Shown here: positions 43,715 through 52,355 of the stretch, one piece after another
Layout of the letters: every line of letters starts with the position of its first letter
Position numbering within the stretch: position 1 is the first letter of the stretch
Assembly: GCA_963714035.1 (NCBI GenBank)
Contig: OY970224.1
Location: 1,116,001 to 1,180,000, forward strand
Direction of reading: 5' to 3'
From: DATFVB01 sp963714035
GTDB lineage: Bacteria > Acidobacteriota > Thermoanaerobaculia > UBA5066 > DATFVB01
DNA length: 64,000 nt
Program-made: the position numbers and the translations under genes
The notes under the pieces: generated by a model
What the model saw: the letters and a program-made list of their open reading frames with translations, nothing else
What the model was told of the DNA's origin: nothing
Database searches by the model: none

Positions 43715-43838
43715 TGGCGCGCGATGCATCGAGCGAATACGGGCGCGTGCCGACCGCGAGACCCTGCGACCTACGCCCCGGTAGGCCTAGGGATCTCGCG
43801 GGGAACCCGCATCCCGTCTCGCTCGCGCCTCACGCGCC
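43715..43838. repeat. Palindromic interspersed element, type B
   Basis: Left end GGCGCGCGATGCATCGAGCG, right end CCCGCATCCCGTCTCGCTCG. Inner arms ACCGCGAGACCCT and AGGGATCTCGCGG pair around CCTACGCCCCGGTAGGCC. It lies between the VWA gene and the selenoprotein gene. Confidence 0.75.
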
Positions 43839-43872
43839 AACAGAAAAGACTCGATCCGCCGCGCGACTCCGC

Positions 43873-43878
43873 TAGGAT
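43873..43878 (+). promoter_or_regulatory. Putative -10 box of the selenoprotein gene
   Basis: TAGGAT ends 6 bases before ATG 43885 with no ribosome site, so transcription would start at the A of the start codon. Confidence 0.4.
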
Positions 43879-43884
43879 TCGCGA

Positions 43885-44430
43885 ATGAGCCGCATAACGA
43901 AGATCGGCAAGTCCCAGACCACCGGCGCGGTGCGCGCCGCGCTCGACCGGATGGCCGAGCAGCGCGGGAACGTCCCGAACATGTTCCGGATCGTCGCGCA
44001 CCGGCCGGAGCTGCTGACGACGATGCTCGCGCACTTCGCCGAGGTCATGAAAGACACGACCGTGCCCGTGCGCTTGAAGGAGCTGCTCGCGGTCCAGACC
44101 TCGCTCGCGAACTCCTGCGCCTATTGACTGCGCTCGCACACCGCTCTGGCAGAGCGGTTCGGCGCGACGACCGAGCAGATCGAGTCGGTCCTCGACTTCG
44201 AGAACGGACCGTACGACGAAAGGGAGAAGGCGGCGCTCCGCTTCGGGCTGAAGATGACTCGCGAGGCCATGAACATGACCGAGGCCGACGTGGCCGCCCT
44301 CCGGGAGCACTGGTCGGAAGGCGAGGCCGTCGAGATCGCCGCCGTCGTCGGGACGTTCAACTATTTCAACCGCTTCAACGACGCGTTCGGAGTGGAGCCG
44401 ACGAAGCCGGGCGAAGGTCTCGACAGCTGA
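43885..44430 (+). CDS. AhpD-like (carboxymuconolactone decarboxylase family) selenoprotein with in-frame TGA (181 aa)
   Basis: Read through the TGA at 44125-44127, the frame gives a complete AhpD/CMD-family protein. The TGA is codon 81, in NSCAY-U-LRSHTALAERFG, exactly where family members have the second cysteine of the CxxC...H active site (Cys78, Sec81, His85). AhpD-type proteins are thiol peroxidases or disulfide reductants; selenocysteine would make the site more reactive. The 101 codons after the TGA stay open and family-like (DEREKAALRFGLKMTREA, GTFNYFNRFNDAFG), ending at a TGA at 44428. A hairpin of SECIS type follows the TGA. CxxU AhpD-like selenoproteins are known from metagenomes. 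The alternative, a nonsense mutation in a cysteine codon, is much less likely. No sel genes are in the window. Confidence 0.88.
44140..44158 (+). promoter_or_regulatory. Putative bacterial SECIS hairpin
   Basis: ACCGCTCT and AGAGCGGT pair perfectly over 8 bp with a three-base loop GGC. The first loop G is 20 bases after the TGA, inside the range described for bacterial SECIS elements (about 16-37 bases, with a G among the first two loop bases). It is part of the coding sequence. This is the SelB recruitment signal expected for Sec insertion. Confidence 0.75.
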
Positions 44431-44463
44431 CGCGGCCCCGGCCTCCCCGCCGGACCGCGCCGC

Positions 44464-45735
44464 TCAGCGCCCGGCGGCGAACGTCAGCCGCGAGGGATCG
44501 AAGCGCGTCAGGCGCATGATCCCGTTCCGATAGCCCCTCGCGTCCACGTCGGGGTTCGCGAAGCTCCAGACCACGTTTCCGGAGCGGTCGATCTCGTACG
44601 CCCGGCCCGCGCCCGACTCGGTCACGAGCGTGTTGCCGTTCGGCAGACGCTGGACCGCCCCCTGAATCTCCGAGAAGAAGCCCGAAGGGGGCGCCCAGCG
44701 CCAGACGACCCGGTCGGTCCGCGGATCGACTTCGATCACCTGGGACCGCGCCGTTCCGTTGTCGAAAACGAGGATGTCGCCGTTCTCCAGAAGGCGCGGA
44801 TCGTGCTGGTACGTGAGGTTTCCCGGCCCCCAGAGCCAGACGATTCGCTCCGTGCTTCCGTCGACGATCGCGATCACGTTCAGGTTTCGAATCGAAACGA
44901 GCAAGTTCCCCGCCCGAAAAAGAGGTGACAGCGCCGCCCGGCTCCCGTCGAACGTCTCGACGTGATTCGTGTGGAAGACTTCGAGCTCCTTCTGGCCATT
45001 GGGGAGCGGCGCCCCCGCGAGCCGCGGAATCAGATAGCCGTATCCCGACCGCTCCAGCAGATCGAGGATCGGGATCTCCCGTTTCCGTTGGCCGGCCGAC
45101 GAGAGCACCGCGATCGCGTCGGCTTCGATCGGGAGATCGGGGCAGATCGACGGGACGATGCGGAGCTCGTGCGACAGGGCCCAGATGTCGCCGCTTCCGC
45201 CGACCCACAGGTCGTGGTGCACGCGGAGCGGCGTCGCCCAGACGACGTTGGAGTCGCGATCGAGCTTCACGACCGCGTCGTCCTTCAGCGCGGCGAGCAC
45301 GCTCCCGTCCGGAAGGAGCTCGAAATGCTCGATCCAGGGGTGTCGTCCGATGCTCGCGGTGTAGCGATCGACGGTCCATTTCCAGAGGACCCGGCCGCTC
45401 ATGTCGACGAGGAACGCCTTCCCCTTTCCCCACGCCCAGGGGAAATAGAAGTTCAGCCCGGGATACGCACGACCCGCCACGTTCCGCGTGACGCCGCGGG
45501 CGCCGTGGTCCGGGTCGTAGGAGTGCTCGACGTAGGGAAGAGAGAGCAGCCGCGACACGTCCGCCGGCGCCGACCGGATCTCGCCGTCGACCGCCGCGGC
45601 CCGCGCCGGCTTCCCGGCCGGAAACCACGTTCGAATCCGCGTCCTCTCGCGATACGCGGCGAAACCCGCGAACACCCAGAAGACCGACGTGACCGCCACG
45701 GCGGCCCCGATCTTTCTGCGCGCGGAGAAGGCCAT
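44464..45735 (-). CDS. Arylsulfotransferase (ASST)-like beta-propeller protein (423 aa)
   Basis: An N-terminal signal anchor (about 8-28) is followed by repeated W-W-type propeller strands (GRVLWKWTVDRY, SNVVWATPLRVHHDL, TDRVVWRWAPPSG, GNVVWSFANPD) and motifs common in the ASST group: HPWIEHFELLPDGSVLAA, HTNHVETF, RNLNVIAIVD, QHDPRLLENGDILVFDNG, and EIQGAVQRLPNGNTLVTESG. The conserved histidines fit an aryl-sulfate sulfotransferase fold, but many members lack known activity. Probably periplasmic. A -10-like box lies six bases upstream of the ATG, suggesting a leaderless mRNA. Confidence 0.75.
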   Translation of the reverse strand: MAFSARRKIGAAVAVTSVFWVFAGFAAYRERTRIRTWFPAGKPARAAAVDGEIRSAPADVSRLLSLPYVEHSYDPDHGARGVTRNVAGRAYPGLNFYFPWAWGKGKAFLVDMSGRVLWKWTVDRYTASIGRHPWIEHFELLPDGSVLAALKDDAVVKLDRDSNVVWATPLRVHHDLWVGGSGDIWALSHELRIVPSICPDLPIEADAIAVLSSAGQRKREIPILDLLERSGYGYLIPRLAGAPLPNGQKELEVFHTNHVETFDGSRAALSPLFRAGNLLVSIRNLNVIAIVDGSTERIVWLWGPGNLTYQHDPRLLENGDILVFDNGTARSQVIEVDPRTDRVVWRWAPPSGFFSEIQGAVQRLPNGNTLVTESGAGRAYEIDRSGNVVWSFANPDVDARGYRNGIMRLTRFDPSRLTFAAGR

Positions 45736-45741
45736 TTGCTC

Positions 45742-45747
45742 ACTATC
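45742..45747 (-). promoter_or_regulatory. Putative -10 box of the ASST-like gene
   Basis: GATAGT on the minus strand, six bases before ATG 45735, without a ribosome site. Confidence 0.35.
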
Positions 45748-45811
45748 CCAGCCCACGGCGAGGAGCGTCAACCCGCGGGCCGGAAAGACGCGCCCCGGGA
45801 AGGGGAACGGA

Positions 45812-45817
45812 TAGAAT
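45812..45817 (+). promoter_or_regulatory. Putative -10 box of the mannosyltransferase gene
   Basis: TAGAAT, 47 bases before ATG 45865, leaving room for a short leader with an AAGAAGGCGGCG ribosome site. Confidence 0.35.
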
Positions 45818-45864
45818 CCTGGCTCCGCGGCCCAGGGCGCGAATCGCGGGAAAGAAGGCGGCGA

Positions 45865-47031
45865 ATGGACGCGATCGGCGCGGAGGGTGGCGGGACGTCG
45901 ATGACGGCCCCCGTACCACCCAGCAACCGGCCGCCGTCCGGCCGCGAGCCGTCCTCCCGAAAGATTCTCGTCGCCGCGATCGTCTGGGCCGTGGTCGTGC
46001 ACGCGGTCGCCCTGACCGTCGTCCTGCGCCGGCACGCTCCGTTCGTCGTGAACGGGGCCTGGTCGCCGCGCCTCGTTTCCTGGGAAACCAAGGCGCCGCT
46101 CGCCCGGTGGGACTCCTACTGGTACTGGACGATCGCGGAGAACGGCTACGAGTGGAAGGACGACGGGAAGATGCACGACGTCGCCTTCTTTCCGCTCGTG
46201 CCGGTTCTCATGGCCTCCATGACGCGCGCGACCGGCCTCCATCCGTTCCTCGCGGGAGAGATCCTTTCGTTCCTGGCGCTCGTCGGCGCCCTCCTCGCCC
46301 TCGCGCGCCTCGCGCTCGAGGACGGCTATTCGCCGGGGGCGACGCTGCGCGCCCTCCTGCTCTTCCCCACCGCGTTCTTCTTCGTCTCCGTCTATTCCGA
46401 GTCCCTCTTCCTGTTGACGAGCGTCGCATTCCTTCTCTTCCTCCGCCGGCGACAGTTCGCGCTCGCCGCGGTCGCCGGGATGCTCGCCGCGCTCACCCGG
46501 TCGAGCGGATTCCTCCTCGTCGTGCCGGCGGCGGTCGAGACGTTCCGGGCGGCTCCGGACGAGAAGCGAAAGTTCGCGGCGGCCGCGCTCGGTCCCACCG
46601 CTGGTGTGGCTGCGTTCGCGGCGTGGCAGTGGCACCGGTTCGGAACGCCGTTCGCCTACGTCCTCGCCGAGAGAGGCGGGTGGAATCGTCGTCTGACCTG
46701 GCCCTGGCTCACCCTCGAGCGAGCGATCCGCTGGAGGCCGCACATGGTCACGGAGCTGGCGCTGATCCTCGCGTTCGGGCTGCTCACGCTTCCCCTGCTC
46801 CGCCGGCTGCCGGCCGAAGCGTCGTTCGCCCTCGCGTCCGTCGCGTTCATCCTCGCGAGCGGGAGCCTCCAGAGCGTTCCGCGATACGTCCTGACGATTT
46901 TTCCCGTGTTCTTCGTGATCGGGGAATTCCTGCGGCGCCGGCCCGTGCTCGATCGGATCTACGCCGGCGTCGGCTTCGCCGGTCTCGTCTTCCTGACGAT
47001 CCGGTTCGTCTCGTTTCGCTGGGTGGCCTGA
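45865..47031 (+). CDS. PIG-V/Gpi18-like membrane mannosyltransferase (388 aa)
   Basis: A polytopic membrane protein with about nine helices. After the first helix it has LARWDSYWYWTIAENGYEW, the R-W-D-x-x-x-Y-x-x-I-A-x-x-G-Y pattern of the PIG-V family, followed by VAFFPLVPVLM. In eukaryotes PIG-V adds mannose from dolichol-phosphate-mannose to GPI anchors; bacterial homologues are integral glycosyltransferases that use polyprenyl-phosphate sugars, with unknown acceptors. ATG 45865 has a purine-rich site upstream; ATG 45901 would shorten the polar N-terminus. Confidence 0.85.
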   Translation: MDAIGAEGGGTSMTAPVPPSNRPPSGREPSSRKILVAAIVWAVVVHAVALTVVLRRHAPFVVNGAWSPRLVSWETKAPLARWDSYWYWTIAENGYEWKDDGKMHDVAFFPLVPVLMASMTRATGLHPFLAGEILSFLALVGALLALARLALEDGYSPGATLRALLLFPTAFFFVSVYSESLFLLTSVAFLLFLRRRQFALAAVAGMLAALTRSSGFLLVVPAAVETFRAAPDEKRKFAAAALGPTAGVAAFAAWQWHRFGTPFAYVLAERGGWNRRLTWPWLTLERAIRWRPHMVTELALILAFGLLTLPLLRRLPAEASFALASVAFILASGSLQSVPRYVLTIFPVFFVIGEFLRRRPVLDRIYAGVGFAGLVFLTIRFVSFRWVA

Positions 47032-47094
47032 CGCGCGTCGCCGCGGGTTCGAGGCGTCCGCGCCTCGGGCGCCGAACGGTCTCCTCGTCGCCCG

Positions 47095-47100
47095 TAGAAT
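47095..47100 (+). promoter_or_regulatory. Putative -10 box of lhr
   Basis: TAGAAT overlaps the in-frame ATG at 47099 and ends 10 bases before the ATG at 47111, so the later ATG is preferred and the mRNA may be leaderless. Confidence 0.4.
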
Positions 47101-47110
47101 GAGCAGCTCG

Positions 47111-50100
47111 ATGGGCGGCGCCGTCTCTCTTCCGTTCCATTCTCCCGTCGCCGACTGGTTCGGGGCGAGCTTCGCCGCTCCGACCGCGGCGCAGCGGCTC
47201 GGCTGGCCTCCGCTCGTCGAGGGCCGCTCCGCCCTCGTTCTCGCGCCGACCGGATCGGGAAAAACGCTCGCGGCGTTCCTCGCCGGACTGGACCGGCTGA
47301 TGTTCTCCCCGGAGCCGCCGCGGGAACGCCGGTGCCGGATCCTCTACGTGTCGCCGCTCAAGGCGCTCGCCGTCGACGTCGAGCGGAACCTGCGCGCGCC
47401 GATCGCCGGCATCGCCGCGGCCGCCGAGCGGAGCGGAATCGAATATCGCGTTCCGGCGATCTTCGTCCGGAGCGGCGATACGCCGGCCCCCGAGCGCGCC
47501 GCGATGCGCCGCCATCCGCCCGACATCCTGATCACGACCCCCGAGTCCCTGTATCTGATCCTCACTTCGCACGCGCGCGAGGCGCTCGCCTCGGTCGAGA
47601 CCGTGATCGTCGACGAGATCCACTCGCTGGTCCCCGGCAAGCGCGGCGCGCACCTCGGCCTCTCGCTCGAGAGGCTCGAAGCGCTTCGCCTTGACGCTCC
47701 TCCTCTCCAGCGGGTCGGGCTCTCGGCGACGGTGCGCCCGGAGTCGGAAGCCGCGCGACTTCTCGGCGGAGGAACGGTCGATCGCGCCGGCCGATGGCGG
47801 ATGCGCTCGGTCGAGGTGATCGACGCGCGCAGCCGCAAGCCGTTCGAGCTGACGGTGGAAGTCCCGGTCGAGGACATGACGCGGCCCGGAGAGGAGGAGG
47901 AGATCCCGAGCGGCGACGCGGCGGCCCGGCCGAAGAAGTCGATCTGGCCCTCGATCCATCCGCGGCTCCTCGAGCTCGTCCGGGCGCATCGTTCGACGAT
48001 GATCTTCGTCAACAGCCGCCGGCTCGCCGAGCGGCTCGCGGGCGCCGTCAACGAGCTCGCGGGCGAGGAGGTGGCGCTCGCGCACCACGGCTCGGTCTCC
48101 CGCGAGCGGCGCCTGGCGATCGAAGATCGGCTCAAGCGCGGGGACCTGCCGGCCATCGTCGCGACGTCTTCCCTCGAGCTCGGGATCGACATGGGCGCGA
48201 TCGACCTCGTCGTGCAGATCGAGGCGCCGCCGTCGGTCGCGAGCGGCATGCAGCGGATCGGCCGCGCCGGCCACCAGGTCGGAGCCCCGTCGAAGGGAAT
48301 CATCCTGCCGAAGTACCGCGGCGACCTCCTCGCTTCCGCCGCGGTGGCCACGCGCATGGAGGAAGGGCTCGTCGAGGAGTCGTTCGCGCCGAGAAATCCT
48401 CTCGACGTCCTCGCGCAGCAGATCGTCGCGATCGCGAGCGAGGGCACGCAGGACGTCGATGCTCTCTTCGCGCTCGTTCGGGGCGCCGCGTCCTTTTCGG
48501 ATCTTCCGCGGAGCGCTTTCGAGGGCGTCCTCGACATGCTCTCGGGACGCTACCCCTCCGACGAATTCGCCGAGCTCCGCCCCCGGCTCGTCTGGAACCG
48601 CACGAAGGGGACGGTGCGCGGCCGGGAAGGCGTTCAGCGCGTCGCCGTCGCCAATGCGGGGACGATCCCGGATCGGGGTCTCTATGGCGTGTTTCTCGCC
48701 GGCCAGGAAAAGGGAAAGAGCGCGCGCGTCGGCGAGCTCGACGAGGAGATGGTCTTCGAGAGCCGCGAGGGCGACGTCTTCCTGCTCGGCGCTTCGTCCT
48801 GGCGGATCGAGGAGATCACGCACGACCGGGTCGTCGTCTCTCCCGCGCCGGGCCAGCCGGGGAAGATGCCCTTCTGGCACGGCGACCGGGCCGGGCGGCC
48901 GGTGGAGCTCGGGCGCGCGATCGGCGCGCTCGCCCGCGAGCTCTCCGGCCTGCCGCCGGCCGAAGCGAAGCGCCGGCTCCGCGCCCAGGGCCTCGACGCC
49001 CGCGCCGCGAAGAATCTGCTCGCCTATCTCGCCGAGCAGAAACACGCGACCGGCGAGGTTCCGAGCGACCGCACGATTCTCGTCGAACGCAATCGCGACG
49101 AGACGGGCGACTGGCGCGTCTGCGTGCATTCGCCCTTCGGCGGAAAGGTCCATGCGCCCTGGTCGATGGCGGTCGAGGCGAAGATCCGCCGCGAGACCGG
49201 CCTCGACGTCGAGACGCTCTGGAGCGACGACGGCATGGTGTTCCGTTTCCCGGAATCGGACGCTCCGCCGGACAGCGTGCTCTTCTTTCCCGACCCGGCG
49301 GAGGCCGAAGCGCTGGTGACCGAAAGGCTTCCCGACACGTCCCTCTTCGCGGCCCATTTCCGCGAGGCGGCCGGCCGCGCCCTCCTCCTTCCCCGGCGCC
49401 GCCCGGGCGCCCGCCAGCCCCTCTGGCGGCAGCGGAAGAGGTCCGCGGACCTGCTCTCGGTCGCGTCGCGGTTCCCCTCGTTCCCGATCATCCTCGAGAC
49501 GTACCGCGAGTGCCTGAAGGACGTCTTCGACCTTCCGGGTCTCGTCGGAATCCTGTCGGACGTTCGCGCCCGGAAGGTGCGAGTCGCGACGGTCGACACG
49601 GAGTCGCCTTCTCCGTTCGGAGCCTCCCTCCTCTTCTCCTACGTCGCGAACTTCATCTACGACGGCGACGCCCCGCTCGCGGAGCGCCGCGCGCAGGTCC
49701 TTTCGGTCGACTTCGCGCAGCTGAAGGAGCTCCTCGGAGAAGCCGACCTGCGGGACCTCCTCGACGCGGACGCCATCGAAGAGGTCGAACGCCGCGCGCA
49801 GGGACTGTCCGAGGTCCGCCGCGCCTCTTCCCCGGACTCCCTCCACGGTCTCCTGCTTCGGATCGGCGACTTGAACGACGCCGAGATCGCGCGTCGATCC
49901 GAGCCGGAGGCGCCCGTTCGCGAATGGATCCGCCGGCTCGAGGAGGAGCGCCGCATCGCCCGCGTCGGGATCGCCGGAGAAAAACGCTGGATCGCCGCGG
50001 AAGACCTCGCCCGGTATCGCGACGCGGCGGGGATCGTGCCGCCGCGCGGATACCCGGAATCGCTCCTCGCGCCGGTCGCCGACGCCGCGGCCGATCTGGT

Positions 50101-51589
50101 GGGCCGCTATGCCCGCACGCACGGCCCGTTCCTTCCGGCGGACGCCGCCCGGCGTCTCGGCATCGCCGATTCGGTGGTGCGCGCCGCCCTCGACCGGCTG
50201 GCGGAGCGGGGCCGGGTCGCGCCGGGGAGCTTCCGGGCAGCGTTCCGCGACGGCTCGACGCCATCGACGCCCGACCGCGAGTGGTGCGACGTCGACTCGC
50301 TTCGCGCGATCAAGCAGAAATCGATGGCGAAGCTCCGCCGGCAGGCGGAGCCGCAGCCGCGGAGCGCGCTCGCGCGGCTCGCGATCGCCTGGAATGCGAT
50401 TGGCGAACGGCGGCGCGGTCCCGAAGCCCTCTGGAACGCGATCGAGCAGCTCCAGGGCTGCGCAATCCCGGCTTCGGTTCTCGAGACCGAGGTCCTGCCC
50501 GCGCGCGTCGAGGGTTACCGTCCCGCGGACCTGGATCTCCTGTCGGCGACGGGCGAGGTCCTCTGGTGCGGGATCGAGCCGATCGGCGACCGCGACGGCC
50601 GCATCGCGCTCTTCCTGGCGGATCGCGCACCGGCGCTCGCGCCGCTCCCGCGCGAGCCGGCCGACGAGCTGCCGCTCCGCGTGCTCGAGACGCTCGGCCG
50701 ACGCGGGGCATCTTTCTTCGCCGACATCCACAGGGAGCTCGGCGCGTTCACCGGCGACCTGGCCGAAGCCCTCTGGGATCTCGTCTGGACGGGCCGGATC
50801 ACGAACGACACTCTCGCGCCGCTCCGGAGCCGGATCGCGCGGGCGGCGCGGCGAGGCCGCAAGGACTCCGCCGGCGTCCTCCGCCGGCCGCGCCTGTCGC
50901 CCCCCGGAACGGAGGGGAGATGGTCGCTCGCGCCGGCGCCGGTCCGCGACACGAACCGATCGCCGAGACGGCACGACACGGAGGCCGCGCTCGCGCTCGC
51001 GCGACAGCTCCTCGATCGCTACGGGATCGTCACGCGAGAGGCCGTGCGTGCGGAGGGAGTGCCCGGGGGCTTCCCCTCGCTCTACGGGGTCCTGAAGCAG
51101 ATGGAAGAGGCCGGACGAATCCGCCGCGGGTACTTCGTCGAGGGCATGGGAGCCGCGCAGTTCGCCGTTCCCGGAGCGGAAGAACGATTGAGGACGCCGG
51201 ACCGGGAGCCGAAGACCGTCGTCCTCGCCGCGACGGACCCGGCGAGCCTCTACGGGGCGTCCCTCCCCTGGCCGGAAGGAGTCGGCCCGCGGCCGCAGCG
51301 GACGCCGGGCGCGCTCGTCGTGATCCGCGACGGCGAGCTCCTCGGCTACCTCGCCCGCGGAGAACGGGAATTGACCCTGTTCGGCGATTCGGGCGCCGAG
51401 ACCGCCGCCGACGCGCTGGCGGCGCGCGCCTCCACCCCCGGCCGGCGAGGGCTCCTGATCACCCGGATCGCGGGCGAAGACGCCGCCGCGTCCCCCCATG
51501 CGGAAGCGTTTCGCCGGCGCGGATTCACGGCGAGCCGGTCCGGTCTCCTCCTCCATCCGCCGAAACGCGAAGATCGCGACGATGCCTGA
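47111..51589 (+). CDS. lhr: Lhr-type large ATP-dependent helicase (1492 aa)
   Basis: A superfamily 2 helicase of the Lhr family: Walker A APTGSGKT at 45-52, DEIH in IVDEIHSLVPG, SAT-type motif GLSATVRPES, second RecA domain with FVNSRRLAERL, and QRIGRAGHQ. Beyond the helicase core are the winged-helix and Lhr-specific domains, and a C-terminal half of about 600 residues as in full-length bacterial Lhr, which unwinds DNA:RNA and DNA in repair. The stop overlaps the next gene, a Nei-type DNA glycosylase, by eight bases, which strengthens the repair role. Confidence 0.93.
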   Translation: MGGAVSLPFHSPVADWFGASFAAPTAAQRLGWPPLVEGRSALVLAPTGSGKTLAAFLAGLDRLMFSPEPPRERRCRILYVSPLKALAVDVERNLRAPIAGIAAAAERSGIEYRVPAIFVRSGDTPAPERAAMRRHPPDILITTPESLYLILTSHAREALASVETVIVDEIHSLVPGKRGAHLGLSLERLEALRLDAPPLQRVGLSATVRPESEAARLLGGGTVDRAGRWRMRSVEVIDARSRKPFELTVEVPVEDMTRPGEEEEIPSGDAAARPKKSIWPSIHPRLLELVRAHRSTMIFVNSRRLAERLAGAVNELAGEEVALAHHGSVSRERRLAIEDRLKRGDLPAIVATSSLELGIDMGAIDLVVQIEAPPSVASGMQRIGRAGHQVGAPSKGIILPKYRGDLLASAAVATRMEEGLVEESFAPRNPLDVLAQQIVAIASEGTQDVDALFALVRGAASFSDLPRSAFEGVLDMLSGRYPSDEFAELRPRLVWNRTKGTVRGREGVQRVAVANAGTIPDRGLYGVFLAGQEKGKSARVGELDEEMVFESREGDVFLLGASSWRIEEITHDRVVVSPAPGQPGKMPFWHGDRAGRPVELGRAIGALARELSGLPPAEAKRRLRAQGLDARAAKNLLAYLAEQKHATGEVPSDRTILVERNRDETGDWRVCVHSPFGGKVHAPWSMAVEAKIRRETGLDVETLWSDDGMVFRFPESDAPPDSVLFFPDPAEAEALVTERLPDTSLFAAHFREAAGRALLLPRRRPGARQPLWRQRKRSADLLSVASRFPSFPIILETYRECLKDVFDLPGLVGILSDVRARKVRVATVDTESPSPFGASLLFSYVANFIYDGDAPLAERRAQVLSVDFAQLKELLGEADLRDLLDADAIEEVERRAQGLSEVRRASSPDSLHGLLLRIGDLNDAEIARRSEPEAPVREWIRRLEEERRIARVGIAGEKRWIAAEDLARYRDAAGIVPPRGYPESLLAPVADAAADLVGRYARTHGPFLPADAARRLGIADSVVRAALDRLAERGRVAPGSFRAAFRDGSTPSTPDREWCDVDSLRAIKQKSMAKLRRQAEPQPRSALARLAIAWNAIGERRRGPEALWNAIEQLQGCAIPASVLETEVLPARVEGYRPADLDLLSATGEVLWCGIEPIGDRDGRIALFLADRAPALAPLPREPADELPLRVLETLGRRGASFFADIHRELGAFTGDLAEALWDLVWTGRITNDTLAPLRSRIARAARRGRKDSAGVLRRPRLSPPGTEGRWSLAPAPVRDTNRSPRRHDTEAALALARQLLDRYGIVTREAVRAEGVPGGFPSLYGVLKQMEEAGRIRRGYFVEGMGAAQFAVPGAEERLRTPDREPKTVVLAATDPASLYGASLPWPEGVGPRPQRTPGALVVIRDGELLGYLARGERELTLFGDSGAETAADALAARASTPGRRGLLITRIAGEDAAASPHAEAFRRRGFTASRSGLLLHPPKREDRDDA

Positions 51590-52355
51590 AGGAGACACGA
51601 TCTCGCGCGCGGCTTTCACGCTGCGTCGCGCGCTCGCCGGGCAAACGGTCCGACGCTTCCGCTCCGCCGCCGGGGACGGCGCGCTCGCCGGACGTCGGAT
51701 CGAGACGGTCGAGTCCGCGGGGAAGAACCTCCTCGTCCGGTTCGACGACGGGAGAGCGCTGCGCACGCACATGCGGATGCACGGGTCATGGCACCTCTAC
51801 CGTCCCGGAGAGCGCTGGCAGAAACCCTCCGCGTTCGCGCGGGCGGTTCTCGAGACGGACGACTGGACGGCGGTCTGCTTCTCCGCCCCGGTCGTCGAAA
51901 TCCTTCGCGCCGGCGAAGACCGAACCCACCCGGTGCTTTCCCGCCTCGGGCCCGACGTCGTCGGAGAATCGTTCGATGGCGCCGAGGCGATCGCCCGGCT
52001 GCGCGCGCGATCCGATCTCGAGATCGGAGACGCGCTCCTGCGTCAGGACGTGATCGCGGGGATCGGCAACATCTGGAAGTCGGAAACCCTCTTCCGCTGC
52101 CGCGCGAACCCCTTTTCGCTCGTCGGATCGCTTTCCGACGCCGGCCTCTCGCGGATCGTCTCGACCGCGCGGAAGCTGATGGGCGCTCGCGCCGGAGCGT
52201 CTCCGGGGCCGCGCCGGACGATGCTCGCCGGGTGGGCGGTCTATCGAAGGTCGGGACGCCCGTGCCGCCGCTGCGGAACCGCAATCGCGATGCGACGGCA
52301 GGGCGAAGACCGGCGCAGCACCTACTACTGCCCCGCCTGCCAGGGCGCGCGATGA
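51582..52355 (+). CDS. Endonuclease VIII (Nei)-like DNA glycosylase (257 aa)
   Basis: Fpg/Nei-family base excision enzyme. The catalytic N-terminus is MPEGDTI, with Pro2 (after Met removal) as nucleophile and Glu3. The helix-two-turn-helix region reads QDVIAGIGNIWKSE, and the C-terminal zinc finger has CRRCG and CPACQG. PEGDT rather than PELPE indicates the Nei group, which removes oxidised pyrimidines. The gene starts inside lhr, eight bases before its stop, implying coupled expression. Confidence 0.9.
   Translation: MPEGDTISRAAFTLRRALAGQTVRRFRSAAGDGALAGRRIETVESAGKNLLVRFDDGRALRTHMRMHGSWHLYRPGERWQKPSAFARAVLETDDWTAVCFSAPVVEILRAGEDRTHPVLSRLGPDVVGESFDGAEAIARLRARSDLEIGDALLRQDVIAGIGNIWKSETLFRCRANPFSLVGSLSDAGLSRIVSTARKLMGARAGASPGPRRTMLAGWAVYRRSGRPCRRCGTAIAMRRQGEDRRSTYYCPACQGAR

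Noticed and set aside
43885..44127. A truncated 80-residue AhpD-like pseudogene ending at TGA
   Set aside because: The frame continues family-like for 101 codons, the TGA replaces exactly the catalytic cysteine, and a SECIS-type hairpin follows. Selenocysteine explains all three.
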